Source: Mucilaginibacter agri
GTDB taxonomy: Bacteria > Bacteroidota > Bacteroidia > Sphingobacteriales > Sphingobacteriaceae
Direction: 5' to 3'
Assembly: GCF_009928685.1 (NCBI RefSeq)
Contig: NZ_WWEO01000043.1
Coordinates: 682,001 to 746,000 of the forward strand
DNA length: 64,000 nucleotides
Shown: piece after piece, positions 44,082-52,674 of the stretch
How the letters are laid out: every line of letters begins with the position of its first letter
Position numbering within the stretch: position 1 is the first letter of the stretch
Notes under the pieces: generated by a model
Databases searched by the model: none
Told to the model about the DNA's origin: nothing
What the model saw: the letters and a program-made list of their open reading frames with translations, nothing else
Position numbers and translations under genes: made by a program

Positions 44082-45053
44082 TTATTGTATTTTCTTCCTG
44101 TTCGGAAAAATCAGGAGGGGTTTCTTAAACGCCGCCTCCTCTTTATCCAATATCGCTTTGTCCTCCACACTCATTTTAACAGCGATCAACTTATTCAGAT
44201 CAGGCTGTCCCGCATCCACCCAGGCCGAATACCAGTAACTGCCTACGGCGAGCATGGCCGTGCGCATGCGGCGTTCCACCATACCATGCAATAGCCTGTT
44301 ATAGGCTGCACAGTATTCGGGCGAGTAATCGGTAATCTTGCGGGTGCCGCGTTCCTGCTGGCTGTATTTTTTATCGGTAGGGAAGGTCTTGTTTAATATC
44401 TGCTCAAAACGGACAACTGAATCCACACACCTAAACGAGCTTCGGCATAAGATAAAAGCTTCGGATAATGGGTTGTCGATATAACGGGCTTTGCCATTGT
44501 ATAAATGATATTGAGCGAAAAACTGTTCGGGCAATCGGCTTTCCCACAAAGCATGCAGGCCTTTCTGATTGGTGAGCTGGCCATCGTAATTAGTGCTTAG
44601 GTGCAATGGCACACAGGCGTCAGATACATAATGGCCTAAATCGGCAGAGGTATGGAGGATGCCGGTTGTGTCATGTGCCTTAAACGCGCGCACGAGTTTA
44701 TAGTACTGATATTGGATAGTCCAGGGTACGGTGCCGTATTTGATCAGGGTATCTTTAGTGTATTTTGCGGCAGCATCATTCCATTTATGAGGGATAGTTT
44801 TAAAAGGCGCTTTGCCATAATAATCGGCGTCTAAGAAATGACGGGGCGCTTCGGTGCTGTCGTTATAGCGGCGTTTATCGGCAGTAATAGAGTGTTCGGT
44901 AATGTAATTGATATTGCTTTTATAAAAAGTAGCCATGCCTTTAGGTAAAATAAACACGGCAAGGTGATGGATACGCTGATGAGCAAAAAAGCCCCAGGAT
45001 GAGCAAAGCGTTAAGATAGAAAGCGCTAAAAAAGAGCGCAAGGCAGGTTTCAT
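44082..45053 (-). CDS. Zinc-dependent phospholipase C-like protein
   Basis: A 323-residue exported protein of the zinc-dependent phospholipase C / S1-P1 nuclease fold. After a signal peptide (MKPALRSFLALSILTLCSS) the mature N-terminus starts W-GFFAHQRIHH, where Trp1 and His residues ligate zinc, and the ADLGHYVSDACVPLHLSTNYDG segment (about 135-157) gives the remaining His/Asp ligands. Its substrate is not clear. The ATG at 45053 is preferred to a TTG at 45059, and a -7 box TATATTTG (45064-45057) lies only 3 bases upstream. Confidence 0.85.
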   Translation of the reverse strand: MKPALRSFLALSILTLCSSWGFFAHQRIHHLAVFILPKGMATFYKSNINYITEHSITADKRRYNDSTEAPRHFLDADYYGKAPFKTIPHKWNDAAAKYTKDTLIKYGTVPWTIQYQYYKLVRAFKAHDTTGILHTSADLGHYVSDACVPLHLSTNYDGQLTNQKGLHALWESRLPEQFFAQYHLYNGKARYIDNPLSEAFILCRSSFRCVDSVVRFEQILNKTFPTDKKYSQQERGTRKITDYSPEYCAAYNRLLHGMVERRMRTAMLAVGSYWYSAWVDAGQPDLNKLIAVKMSVEDKAILDKEEAAFKKPLLIFPNRKKIQ

Positions 45054-45056
45054 GCC

Positions 45057-45064
45057 CAAATATA
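45057..45064 (-). promoter_or_regulatory. -7 box of the phospholipase C-like gene
   Basis: TATATTTG on the minus strand, 3 bases before the ATG, so any message would be leaderless or nearly so. Confidence 0.5.
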
Positions 45065-45121
45065 TAAAGCGTTGGTTAAAGCACTGTAAATGAAAAGCTT
45101 TTTAATTTAGTCGAAATACGG

Positions 45122-45129
45122 TATCTTTG
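45122..45129 (+). promoter_or_regulatory. Upstream -7 box of rpsT (P1)
   Basis: TATCTTTG, an exact -7 box, 73 bases upstream of the second one. Confidence 0.45.
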
Positions 45130-45171
45130 TGGGGCATAAGATAATACGCTTTAAAGTTTTTTCAAAAAGGA

Positions 45172-45202
45172 TTTGATTTTAAAAATATTCGTCTTATATT
45201 TG
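45172..45202 (+). promoter_or_regulatory. Promoter of rpsT (P2)
   Basis: -33 TTTG at 45172-45175, 19-base spacer, -7 TATATTTG at 45195-45202. This is the best match in the window to the Bacteroidota consensus. The ATG is at 45237. Confidence 0.8.
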
Positions 45203-45236
45203 CAGTCCGAAAAATAATAAAGAATACTTAGCTAAA

Positions 45237-45491
45237 ATGGCAAATCATAAATCATCAATCAAAAGGATCAGAGCTAACGCTGCGAAGCGTCTACGCAACA
45301 GATATCAAGCTAAAACTACAAGAACCGCTATTAAGAAATTAAGAGGTTCTACTACAAAGGCAGATGCAACTCCGCTTTTGAGCAAGGTTATTTCTATGCT
45401 TGATCGTTTAGCTAAGAAAAATGTGATCCACAAAAACAAAGCTTCGAACAATAAATCAAAGCTTACTAAGTTTGTTAACGGCTTAGCATAA
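45237..45491 (+). CDS. rpsT: 30S ribosomal protein S20
   Basis: An 84-residue basic protein that binds 16S rRNA in the small subunit. It has the S20 N-terminus ([21 protein letters not shown]) and long basic helices, and the usual length. It has its own strong promoter and terminator (45516-45547). Confidence 0.97.
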   Translation: MANHKSSIKRIRANAAKRLRNRYQAKTTRTAIKKLRGSTTKADATPLLSKVISMLDRLAKKNVIHKNKASNNKSKLTKFVNGLA

Positions 45492-45515
45492 GCTAAAACT
45501 AACCAAATATACAAG

Positions 45516-45547
45516 AGGGATAATGCCGCAAGCATTGTCCCTTTTTT
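45516..45547 (+). terminator. Terminator of rpsT
   Basis: GGGATAATGC / GCATTGTCCC stem with one G-T pair, a 5-base loop and a T run. Confidence 0.85.
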
Positions 45548-45576
45548 GTTGCCGCGAATTTTGATAACTTCCCCTC

Positions 45577-46275
45577 GTGGAAACATACGAAACCAAGATC
45601 AGCATTAAAGCCTGGGCCGAAGAAGACCGCCCCCGCGAAAAGCTGAACGCCCAAGGACGCCGGGCTTTAAGTGATGCCGAACTGATTGCTATACTGATCG
45701 GCTCGGGCAACCGCGACGAGTCGGCCGTCGAACTCAGTAAGCGTATTTTACATCACTACGATAACGATCTTAATAAACTGGGTAAGGTTTCAGTAGCCGA
45801 ACTTTCTAAATTTAAGGGTATTGGCGAGGCCAAAGCTATTTCCATTATCGCAGCGCTCGAACTAGGGCGCCGCCGTGGCGAAACGGAGGCCAAAGTGCCG
45901 GATATTATCACTGGTAGTCGTTCGGCATGGCAAATACTGCGCCGCCATTTGGTTGATCTTAACCACGAAGAATTTTGGATATTGCTGCTTGGCCGCAACA
46001 ACAAAGTGATTGGTAAAGAGTTGATCAGCAAAGGCGGCTTATCTGGCACGGTTGCCGACCCTAAGGTGATCTTTCATGTGGCTTTACAACACCAGGCATC
46101 ATCCATTATACTAGCACACAACCATCCCTCGGGCAATTTAAAACCCAGTCAGCAGGATATTGATCTAACTAAGAGATTATACCAGGCAGGAAAAATCCTG
46201 GAGATCAATGTATTTGATCATTTAATTATTACAGATGAGGGGTTTCTGAGTTTTGCTGATGAGGGGTTATTGTAA
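45577..46275 (+). CDS. radC: RadC family protein (JAB/MPN domain)
   Basis: A 232-residue protein with an N-terminal helix-hairpin-helix (ELSKFKGIGEAKAISIIAALELGRR, about 70-95) and a C-terminal JAB1/MPN metalloprotease-like domain with the zinc motif HNHPSGNLKPSQQD (about 180-193). It starts at a GTG (45577). Long called a DNA repair protein, but a direct repair function is not established; the fold suggests a nuclease or deubiquitinase-like role. It ends close to a GAGGGG repeat. Confidence 0.93.
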   Translation: METYETKISIKAWAEEDRPREKLNAQGRRALSDAELIAILIGSGNRDESAVELSKRILHHYDNDLNKLGKVSVAELSKFKGIGEAKAISIIAALELGRRRGETEAKVPDIITGSRSAWQILRRHLVDLNHEEFWILLLGRNNKVIGKELISKGGLSGTVADPKVIFHVALQHQASSIILAHNHPSGNLKPSQQDIDLTKRLYQAGKILEINVFDHLIITDEGFLSFADEGLL

Positions 46276-46290
46276 AATGTAGGGTTTTTC

Positions 46291-46399
46291 ATTCCCCTCT
46301 CGAGAGGGGTTAGGGGTGTGTTCTTTCGACAAGTTAATGCCGCGGAAACACACCCCTGTCAACACACATCCCGCCGCGCCCCCTAGAGAGGGGGATTGG
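46291..46399. repeat. Palindromic repeat, GAGGGG family (copy 3)
   Basis: ATTCCCCTCTCGAGAGGGGT with TAGGGGTGTG on the left and ACACACCCCTGTC, CGCGCCCCCTAGAGAGGGGG on the right. The inner arms GGGGTGTGTT / AACACACCCC make a second nested stem. Confidence 0.8.
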
Positions 46400-46455
46400 T
46401 TGTATGGTAATTTTCCGTCAGTCAAATCGTTAGGTAACAAACCAAACTTTATATC

Positions 46456-46827
46456 ATGAAACTTTCAAACCACGTGTTTAATGTTGGCCTATTAATTTGC
46501 CTTTTGCCCTTAGCGCTTGCTTTTACAAAGAATTCAAAGGTTAATCATGCATACAAACCATCAACAGATACGATTATTCCACCCAGGTTTGAAACAGACA
46601 CGTTGAAGTTTTTGGCATCCGATTCTACAGTGGTTGATAAAGATCAGCACACAGTTAGGTTATATGGCAAAGCCTGTATTACCAATAGTTCAACGCGTGT
46701 TAATGCCGATTACATTGAATATAATACCGATGAGAAGATAGGCACAGCAAAGGGCAATGTGATTTTGTACGATATCGGCGAAAATGTTATGGCTAAATCA
46801 TCTGAGGCTGTGCTTAGTTTGAAGTAG
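46456..46827 (+). CDS. LptA/OstA-like periplasmic protein
   Basis: A 123-residue exported protein; hydrophobic signal (about 6-22) then one OstA/LptA-type beta jelly-roll (about 50-123: TVRLYGKACITNSSTRVNADYIEYNTDEKIGTAKGNVILYD). LptA bridges lipopolysaccharide transport across the periplasm, but the main OstA-like protein in Bacteroidota is larger, so this could be a paralogue. Nothing else of the Lpt pathway is next to it. Confidence 0.75.
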   Translation: MKLSNHVFNVGLLICLLPLALAFTKNSKVNHAYKPSTDTIIPPRFETDTLKFLASDSTVVDKDQHTVRLYGKACITNSSTRVNADYIEYNTDEKIGTAKGNVILYDIGENVMAKSSEAVLSLK

Positions 46828-46885
46828 GATCCAGCGCTGTCGCAAGTTTAGCGAAGCGTAACTTGTGAATAAATCTATTATAAGC

Positions 46886-46945
46886 TTCCAGCTTACGTAA
46901 GGTGAAACCTTACTTCCTAATTACCACAGGTTGGAAACCTGCGGT
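46886..46945. repeat. Hairpin repeats between the LptA-like gene and pheT
   Basis: Two small hairpins: GTAAGGT / ACCTTAC (46908-46924) and CCACAGGTTGGAAACCTGCGG (46923-46944 region, arms CCACAGGTT / AACCTGCGG). They are similar to simple structured repeats seen in other Bacteroidota. Confidence 0.45.
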
Positions 46946-47021
46946 AGCAGTTAAGTATTGGGCAAAAGGATTAGATTGAGTAATTTGAAGGAGCTTTTTA
47001 AAGCCCTTTGTAAAAAGCATC

Positions 47022-47052
47022 TTCACATCTGCATATTTTCACATCTGCACAT
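47022..47052. repeat. CATCTGCA-type direct repeat upstream of pheT
   Basis: TTCACATCTGCATATTTTCACATCTGCACATC contains three CATCTGCA/TTCACATC units. It lies just before the pheT -7 box. Confidence 0.55.
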
Positions 47053-47062
47053 CAAAAAATTC

Positions 47063-47070
47063 TATCTTTG
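47063..47070 (+). promoter_or_regulatory. -7 box of pheT
   Basis: TATCTTTG followed by CC, an exact -7 match, 19 bases before the chosen ATG. Confidence 0.6.
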
Positions 47071-47089
47071 CCGATTATCATCACATCAA

Positions 47090-49489
47090 ATGAAGATATC
47101 TTATAATTGGCTTAAAGAATTTATACAAACAGATAAAACGCCGGCTGAAATTTCACAGATCCTAACCAGCACCGGTTTGGAGGTGGAAAGCCTGGAAAAG
47201 GTACAGGCTATTCCGGGTGGACTGGAAGGCCTTGTAATTGGTTATGTTAAAGATTGTGCCCAGCACCCCAATGCCGACCGTTTACGTGTTACCCACGTTG
47301 ACGTAGGCGCTGGCGAAGACCTGCAGATTGTTTGCGGAGCACCCAACGTGGCTGCCGGGCAAAAAGTAGTTGTTGCCGTTGTAGGTACAACCGTTTATCC
47401 AACACACGGCGAACCATTTAAAATAGCGAAATCAAAGATCAGGGGAGAGGTATCCGAAGGGATGATATGTGCCGACGACGAGATTGGCTTGGGCGAGTCG
47501 CACGAGGGTATTATGGTATTACCAGAAACAGCAGTAGTTGGCACATTGGCTAAAGATTACTTCAGCCTGAACGACGATTACATGTACGAGATCGGTTTAA
47601 CGCCAAACCGTGCTGACGCTGCATCGCACTTGGGCACTGCCCGCGATGTTGCCGCCTACCTGCGTACGCACATCACCAAACCCGATGTTTCTGCGTTTGC
47701 AGTAGACAATAATGACCTGGTTATCCCGGTTGAGGTTGAAAGTAAGGCGGCTATCCGTTATAGCAGCTTAACTATTTCGGGCATCAAAGTTGGCGAATCA
47801 CCAAAATGGTTGAAAGAACGTTTGGCTGTAATTGGCGTACGTTCTATCAATAACGTGGTGGATGTTACCAACTATGTATTGCACGATCTTGGCCAGCCAT
47901 TGCATGCTTTTGATGCCGATAAAATTACCGGCAGCAAGGTTATTGTAAAAACAGTGGCCGAGGGAACTCCATTTGTAACGCTCGATGGAGTAGAGCGCAA
48001 GCTGAATGCCGACGACCTGATGATTTGCAATACAGAGGAACCAATGTGTATTGCAGGTGTATTTGGTGGTTTAACGTCTGGCGTAAGCGATGAAACTACC
48101 AGCATACTTTTAGAGAGCGCTTACTTTAACCCGGTTTCTGTACGTAAAACATCGAAAAGATTTGGGTTGAAAACTGATTCATCTTTCCGTTTCGAGCGTG
48201 GTACCGACCCGGACATGACGGTGTTTGCTTTAAAGCGTGCAGCCCTTTTAATTAAGGAAGTGGCAGGCGGAAGTATTTCATCCGACATATCCGACATATA
48301 CCCGGCGAAAGCTGAGGCCTTCCAAGTGGAGTTTGGCTATAAAAATGCCGTTCGCCTGATAGGTAAAGATATCCCTGCTGCCGAGATCAAGGCGATTATT
48401 GAAGCCTTGGATATCAAAGTAGAAGAAGAGAGCGCAGAAGGCTTATTATTAGCTGTGCCGGCATACCGTGTTGATGTTACCCGCGAGGTTGACGTAATTG
48501 AGGAAGTGCTGCGTATTTATGGCTATAACAATATCGAAATCCCAACGCAGATCAGAGCTTCGTTAATTACATCGGGTAAGCCTGAGCGTGATACTGTTCA
48601 GCGTGTTATTTCTGAGCTGTTGACTGCCAATGGTTTTAACGAAATGCTGGCTAACTCATTAACCAGCTCGAGCTATGCTACTGATCTGGAGCATGCAGTT
48701 AAAATTTTAAACCCGTTAAGCAGCGATTTGGATATTATGCGCCAAACATTACTGTTTTCGGGCTTAGAGGCTGTTGCACATAACCAAAACCGTCGTAATG
48801 CTAATGTTAAGCTTTACGAATTTGGTAAAGTATACAGCGTTAAAGAAGATAAATATACCGAGAGCCGTCAGCTTTCATTGTTTATCAGTGGTGCAAACCA
48901 GGGCGAACAATGGGGACACAAGCAAGAGCAGGTGTCGTTCTATCACCTGAAAGGTGCCATTGACGAATTGGTTGACCGCCTGAACCTTAACGATTACAGT
49001 GTTGAAGACGTAGCCGATGACGAATTAGCTTACGGTTTGCAATACAACTATCGTGGCGGTAAAACGCTGGTGAAATTTGGTTCGGTACAGGCTCCGGCAT
49101 TGAAAAAGGCTGATGTGGAGAAAGAAGTTTTCTTCGCGGTGTTCAATTTCGATCTGATCTTGCAGTTAGTTCAAAAAAATAAGATCACTTACCAGGAGGT
49201 ATCCAAATTCCCGGCAGTGAGACGCGACCTTTCGATGCTGGTTGATAAGGCAGTAACCTTTAACCAACTGAAGCTGATAGCTCAAAAAACAGAGCGCAAA
49301 TTGTTGAAGGAAGTGAACGTGTTCGACGTTTACCAGGGCGATAAACTGCCGGCGGGAAAAAAATCGTACGCACTGAGCTTTATTCTACAAGACGAGGACA
49401 AAACGCTCACCGACAAGGCTATCGAGGGTATAATGCAGAAATTAATTTATAACTTAGGAAAAGAAGCAGGAGCGGAAATCAGGAAATAG
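47090..49489 (+). CDS. pheT: Phenylalanine--tRNA ligase subunit beta
   Basis: A 799-residue subunit of the alpha2beta2 PheRS. The start is the ATG at 47090 (MKISYNWLKEFIQTDKTP), preceded by a -7 box; the upstream open frame to 46958 is not protein-like. Domains: tRNA-binding OB fold (about 40-150), B3/4 editing domain (about 210-380), B5 (about 400-475), the catalytic-like core and a C-terminal FDX-ACB domain (about 705-799). pheS is not next to it in this window. Confidence 0.97.
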   Translation: MKISYNWLKEFIQTDKTPAEISQILTSTGLEVESLEKVQAIPGGLEGLVIGYVKDCAQHPNADRLRVTHVDVGAGEDLQIVCGAPNVAAGQKVVVAVVGTTVYPTHGEPFKIAKSKIRGEVSEGMICADDEIGLGESHEGIMVLPETAVVGTLAKDYFSLNDDYMYEIGLTPNRADAASHLGTARDVAAYLRTHITKPDVSAFAVDNNDLVIPVEVESKAAIRYSSLTISGIKVGESPKWLKERLAVIGVRSINNVVDVTNYVLHDLGQPLHAFDADKITGSKVIVKTVAEGTPFVTLDGVERKLNADDLMICNTEEPMCIAGVFGGLTSGVSDETTSILLESAYFNPVSVRKTSKRFGLKTDSSFRFERGTDPDMTVFALKRAALLIKEVAGGSISSDISDIYPAKAEAFQVEFGYKNAVRLIGKDIPAAEIKAIIEALDIKVEEESAEGLLLAVPAYRVDVTREVDVIEEVLRIYGYNNIEIPTQIRASLITSGKPERDTVQRVISELLTANGFNEMLANSLTSSSYATDLEHAVKILNPLSSDLDIMRQTLLFSGLEAVAHNQNRRNANVKLYEFGKVYSVKEDKYTESRQLSLFISGANQGEQWGHKQEQVSFYHLKGAIDELVDRLNLNDYSVEDVADDELAYGLQYNYRGGKTLVKFGSVQAPALKKADVEKEVFFAVFNFDLILQLVQKNKITYQEVSKFPAVRRDLSMLVDKAVTFNQLKLIAQKTERKLLKEVNVFDVYQGDKLPAGKKSYALSFILQDEDKTLTDKAIEGIMQKLIYNLGKEAGAEIRK

Positions 49490-49566
49490 TTTGAGATGGG
49501 CAAAATATTCAATCCGTATTGCTGTTTTGAATGAACCCGAATATCTGAAATCCGAAACAAAGAAGC

Positions 49567-49857
49567 ATGCCATCAGTAGCCGAACAGTTATTAGCAGTCA
49601 CAGAGAAAGCCGAGCGTTTAATAGAACTTTGTAGTATTTTGCAGGAAGAAAACGACCTGCTTAAACGCGAACGCGAAGAGTTGAATACTGTCATAAAAGA
49701 GAGCAAAGGCAAGCATGTTGAGCTGGAAGAAAAGCTTCGTGTATTGAAAATGGCTAAGTCATTTTCAGATACTAATGAAAAAAGCCTTGACATCAAGCAA
49801 AAAATTAACGAATTTGTGCAGGAAATTGATAAGTGTATTGTGTTGCTGAAGAAGTAA
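49567..49857 (+). CDS. Small coiled-coil protein upstream of zapA
   Basis: A 96-residue, strongly charged and largely alpha-helical protein with heptad-like leucines (about 15-60). I do not recognise a named family, but its constant position between pheT and zapA fits a cell-division or chaperone-like coiled coil. It ends 22 bases before zapA and probably shares its mRNA. Confidence 0.75.
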   Translation: MPSVAEQLLAVTEKAERLIELCSILQEENDLLKREREELNTVIKESKGKHVELEEKLRVLKMAKSFSDTNEKSLDIKQKINEFVQEIDKCIVLLKK

Positions 49858-49879
49858 CGCAAAAAAGTGAACAAGCTCA

Positions 49880-50170
49880 ATGGGAGAAATCTCCATAAAA
49901 ATAAATATTGCTGACAGAGTTTACCCCTTAAAGGTAAGCATGGAAGAAGAGGAAATAATACGCAGGGCTGCTAAGCTGATCAACGATCGCCTGAAAGAAT
50001 ATCAGGAGAACTATGCAGTTAGAGATAAGCAAGATTTGCTTTCAATGGCGGTATTGCATTATGCAACAGCATCATTAAAGGCAGAGCGTAAAGTAACGGA
50101 CGAGGATACGCAAGTAGCCGATAACGTGTACAAACTGGACCAGTTATTGACCAATTTTTTCTCTAAGTAA
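49880..50170 (+). CDS. zapA: Cell division protein ZapA
   Basis: A 96-residue ZapA: an N-terminal beta-hairpin domain (ISIKINIADRVYPLKVSMEEEE) and a C-terminal coiled coil (about 60-96). It binds and bundles FtsZ filaments at mid-cell. The candidate 6S RNA follows directly, as with E. coli ssrS near zapA. Confidence 0.9.
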   Translation: MGEISIKINIADRVYPLKVSMEEEEIIRRAAKLINDRLKEYQENYAVRDKQDLLSMAVLHYATASLKAERKVTDEDTQVADNVYKLDQLLTNFFSK

Positions 50171-50199
50171 TAACGTTCTTATACACAAAAAGAGCAACA

Positions 50200-50349
50200 T
50201 TTAACCGCGGTTAAATTTGAAGTTTCACGATTAAAAAGGAAGTGCTGTACGATTATCGGACCAGTGGCAGGTGCATAATGCCATGATGTCCCAATGATAG
50301 CAGCGTTTTTTTGCATTGATGACACTTGAAATTTACTTGCGGTTTTTTT
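50200..50349 (+). ncRNA. ssrS: Candidate 6S RNA
   Basis: No protein fits the 198-base gap between zapA and rny. The sequence can form a long closing stem: 5' ACCGCGGTTAAATTTGAAGT (50204-50223) pairs with 3' ACTTGAAATTTACTTGCGGT (50324-50343) with a small internal mismatch, then T7. Inside, GCTG..GAT.ATCGG and CCAATGATAGCAGC form an upper arm with a GGCA / TGCC hairpin at its tip, leaving large open loops between, the layout of 6S RNA (closing stem, central bubble, terminal stem-loop). From memory, Bacteroidota carry 6S RNA (Rfam 6S-Flavo) between zapA and rny. 6S RNA binds RNA polymerase in stationary phase. Confidence 0.7.
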
Positions 50350-50368
50350 ATATATACATATAACCATT

Positions 50369-51931
50369 ATGAACATACTCTATATCATCATCGGACTGTT
50401 AATAGGCGCCTTCATCGGCATTGCCATCGGCCGATTTCTTCTACGGAAGCTATTTAAAGAACAGGAAACATCAGCTCAAAATAAAGTAAAGAAGATTTTA
50501 AAGGATGCGGAAAACAACGCCGAGATCCTGAAAAAGAACAAGCTGCTGGAAGCAAAAGAGAAATTTTTGCAATTGAAAGCTGAGCACGAGCAGGAAGTTA
50601 ATTCTAAAAATAACAGCCTCAATCAACGCGAAAACTCTTTAAAACAGAAAGAGCAATCATTAAACTCTAAACTGGAGAACGCTAACCGCCGCGATGCGGA
50701 GGTTGACAACGTGCGTAAAAACCTGGAGCGCCAAACCGAGGCTGCTGTTAAAAAGCAGGAAGAGGTTGAGCATTTAAAACAACAACACTTACAACAACTG
50801 GAAACCATTGCAGGCATCAGCGCCGAAGAAGCAAAAAACCAGCTTGTAGACAACCTGCGCGAAGAGGCTCGTACTAAGGCCATGATGCAGATCAAAGATA
50901 TTGTTGATGAGGCTAAGCTAACCGCTACCAAAGAGGCGAAAAAAGTGGTTATTCAAACCATTCAGCGTACTGCTACGGAAAGTGCTATCGAGAATACGGT
51001 TTCTATCTTCAACATCGAAAACGACGAGATCAAAGGCCGTATCATCGGTCGCGAAGGTCGTAACATCCGTGCGCTGGAAGCAGCAACCGGTATCGAGATT
51101 ATTGTTGACGATACGCCGGAAGCAATTATCCTTTCTGGTTTCGATCCGGTTCGTCGTGAAATTGCGCGTTTGGCCATGCACCGTTTGGTAACAGATGGGC
51201 GTATCCACCCGGCACGTATCGAAGAGGTAGTGGCTAAAACCAAAAAGCAAATTGAGGAAGAGATTGTAGAGATTGGCGAGCGTACCGTGATAGATTTAGG
51301 TATCCACGGCCTGCATCCGGAGCTGATCCGCATGGTGGGACGTATGCGTTACCGTTCGTCTTACGGCCAGAACCTGTTACAGCACTCTCGCGAGGTAGCT
51401 AACTTCTGTGCTACTATGGCTGCCGAATTAGGGTTAAATGTAAAACTGGCTAAACGTGCCGGCTTACTGCATGATATTGGTAAAGTGCCTGATGATAACC
51501 CGGAATTGCCACACGCAATTTTAGGTATGCAATTGGCCGAGAAATATAAAGAGCATCCGGAAGTTTGCAATGCAATCGGTGCTCACCACGACGAGATCGA
51601 AATGACTTCAATGATTTCGCCAATTATTCAGGCTTGTGATGCTATATCTGGTGCCCGCCCTGGCGCACGCCGCGAGGTGGTAGAAAGCTATATCAAGCGT
51701 TTAAAAGAGCTGGAAGAACTTGCTCTGTCATATCCTGGTGTAGAGAAAACATTCGCAATACAAGCCGGTCGCGAGCTGCGCGTAGTGGTTGAAAGCGAAA
51801 AAATAAGCGATGCGCAATCTGAAATACTGGCAGCAGATATTTCAAACCGTATCCAAACCGAGATGACTTATCCGGGCCAGATCAAAGTTACCGTGATCAG
51901 GGAAACCCGTTCGGTAGCGTTTGCTAAGTAA
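50369..51931 (+). CDS. rny: Ribonuclease Y
   Basis: A 520-residue membrane-anchored endoribonuclease. One N-terminal transmembrane helix (about 3-22), a long coiled coil (about 30-170), a KH RNA-binding domain (about 210-270; [19 protein letters not shown]) and an HD metal domain with LLHDIGKV (about 370) and HHDEIEMTS. It starts mRNA decay at the membrane. The coding region is abundantly expressed by codon choice, and a half GAGGGG repeat follows at 51943-51960. Confidence 0.97.
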   Translation: MNILYIIIGLLIGAFIGIAIGRFLLRKLFKEQETSAQNKVKKILKDAENNAEILKKNKLLEAKEKFLQLKAEHEQEVNSKNNSLNQRENSLKQKEQSLNSKLENANRRDAEVDNVRKNLERQTEAAVKKQEEVEHLKQQHLQQLETIAGISAEEAKNQLVDNLREEARTKAMMQIKDIVDEAKLTATKEAKKVVIQTIQRTATESAIENTVSIFNIENDEIKGRIIGREGRNIRALEAATGIEIIVDDTPEAIILSGFDPVRREIARLAMHRLVTDGRIHPARIEEVVAKTKKQIEEEIVEIGERTVIDLGIHGLHPELIRMVGRMRYRSSYGQNLLQHSREVANFCATMAAELGLNVKLAKRAGLLHDIGKVPDDNPELPHAILGMQLAEKYKEHPEVCNAIGAHHDEIEMTSMISPIIQACDAISGARPGARREVVESYIKRLKELEELALSYPGVEKTFAIQAGRELRVVVESEKISDAQSEILAADISNRIQTEMTYPGQIKVTVIRETRSVAFAK

Positions 51932-51993
51932 GATTTCTCCAAACCTCTCCAAAGGGGAGGCTTAAAGAATATTTTGATACAAAACATTAAGTA

Positions 51994-52512
51994 TTGAAAC
52001 CAAATACAAAAACTTCTTCTAAAAACATCAGTGGGGCCCAGCGCCCCATTGATGTTTATTTTACACTGTATAACCAGCAATATCCATCTGTTCGCGAAAA
52101 GTTGATATTAGCTATTATTTTGTTGGCGCTTTATTTCGGGCTAATGGGGCTGATATGGATCATACCATTTCCGCATCCCAACTGGATGGGTAGTTATAAA
52201 GACTACTTTAGCTGGGCCTCCTTTTATATTGCGGGTATGGTGTACTACTGGTATAAGCAGTCGCCAATCTTATCTTACTTCCTGCTGATCATTCTGTTTG
52301 CTTTTTCGTATGGTGCGTCGCAACTGGCAGAAATGGGCGCGCTGGTTGGCCCGCCGGTATGGACTATTTGCGGTCCGATAGTGATAGCGGCGTTGATTAC
52401 TTTTTATATGGTTACCAAAAAGCGTAACGGTGTTCCGTTTATAAACAGTATGCTCCGAATGCCTGTATGGTTGGTTGGTTTCCTTGGGAAAAAGCTCGGT
52501 GTTAAGTTTTAA
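51994..52512 (+). CDS. Four-helix membrane protein, possibly DUF962/Mpo1-like
   Basis: A 172-residue protein with a soluble N-terminus (about 1-35) and about four transmembrane helices (40-60, 72-90, 95-112 and 122-140). The TTG start at 51994 is the only one that keeps the N-terminal stretch; an ATG appears only later. The layout and the Trp/Pro/His-containing loop (WIIPFPHPNW) recall DUF962 (Mpo1-like fatty acid dioxygenases), but the first His of that family is missing, so I keep it as hypothetical. Confidence 0.5.
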   Translation: MKPNTKTSSKNISGAQRPIDVYFTLYNQQYPSVREKLILAIILLALYFGLMGLIWIIPFPHPNWMGSYKDYFSWASFYIAGMVYYWYKQSPILSYFLLIILFAFSYGASQLAEMGALVGPPVWTICGPIVIAALITFYMVTKKRNGVPFINSMLRMPVWLVGFLGKKLGVKF

Positions 52513-52674
52513 ACAACATAAGGACGTGTATTTATTAATCTCAAACTAAAGTAGTTAACCCTTAGTTATTGAAATTATTGTTAAGTATAAGTTCAATCAA
52601 TGTATAAAACATAATCATGTGTTAACATTGGCTTAATATTATTAGAGAACCTTTGTGCTCAAATTGAACACAAA

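Noticed and set aside
46958..47089. N-terminal extension of PheT
   Set aside because: The extension covers a CATCTGCA repeat and the -7 box; the family start is the ATG at 47090.
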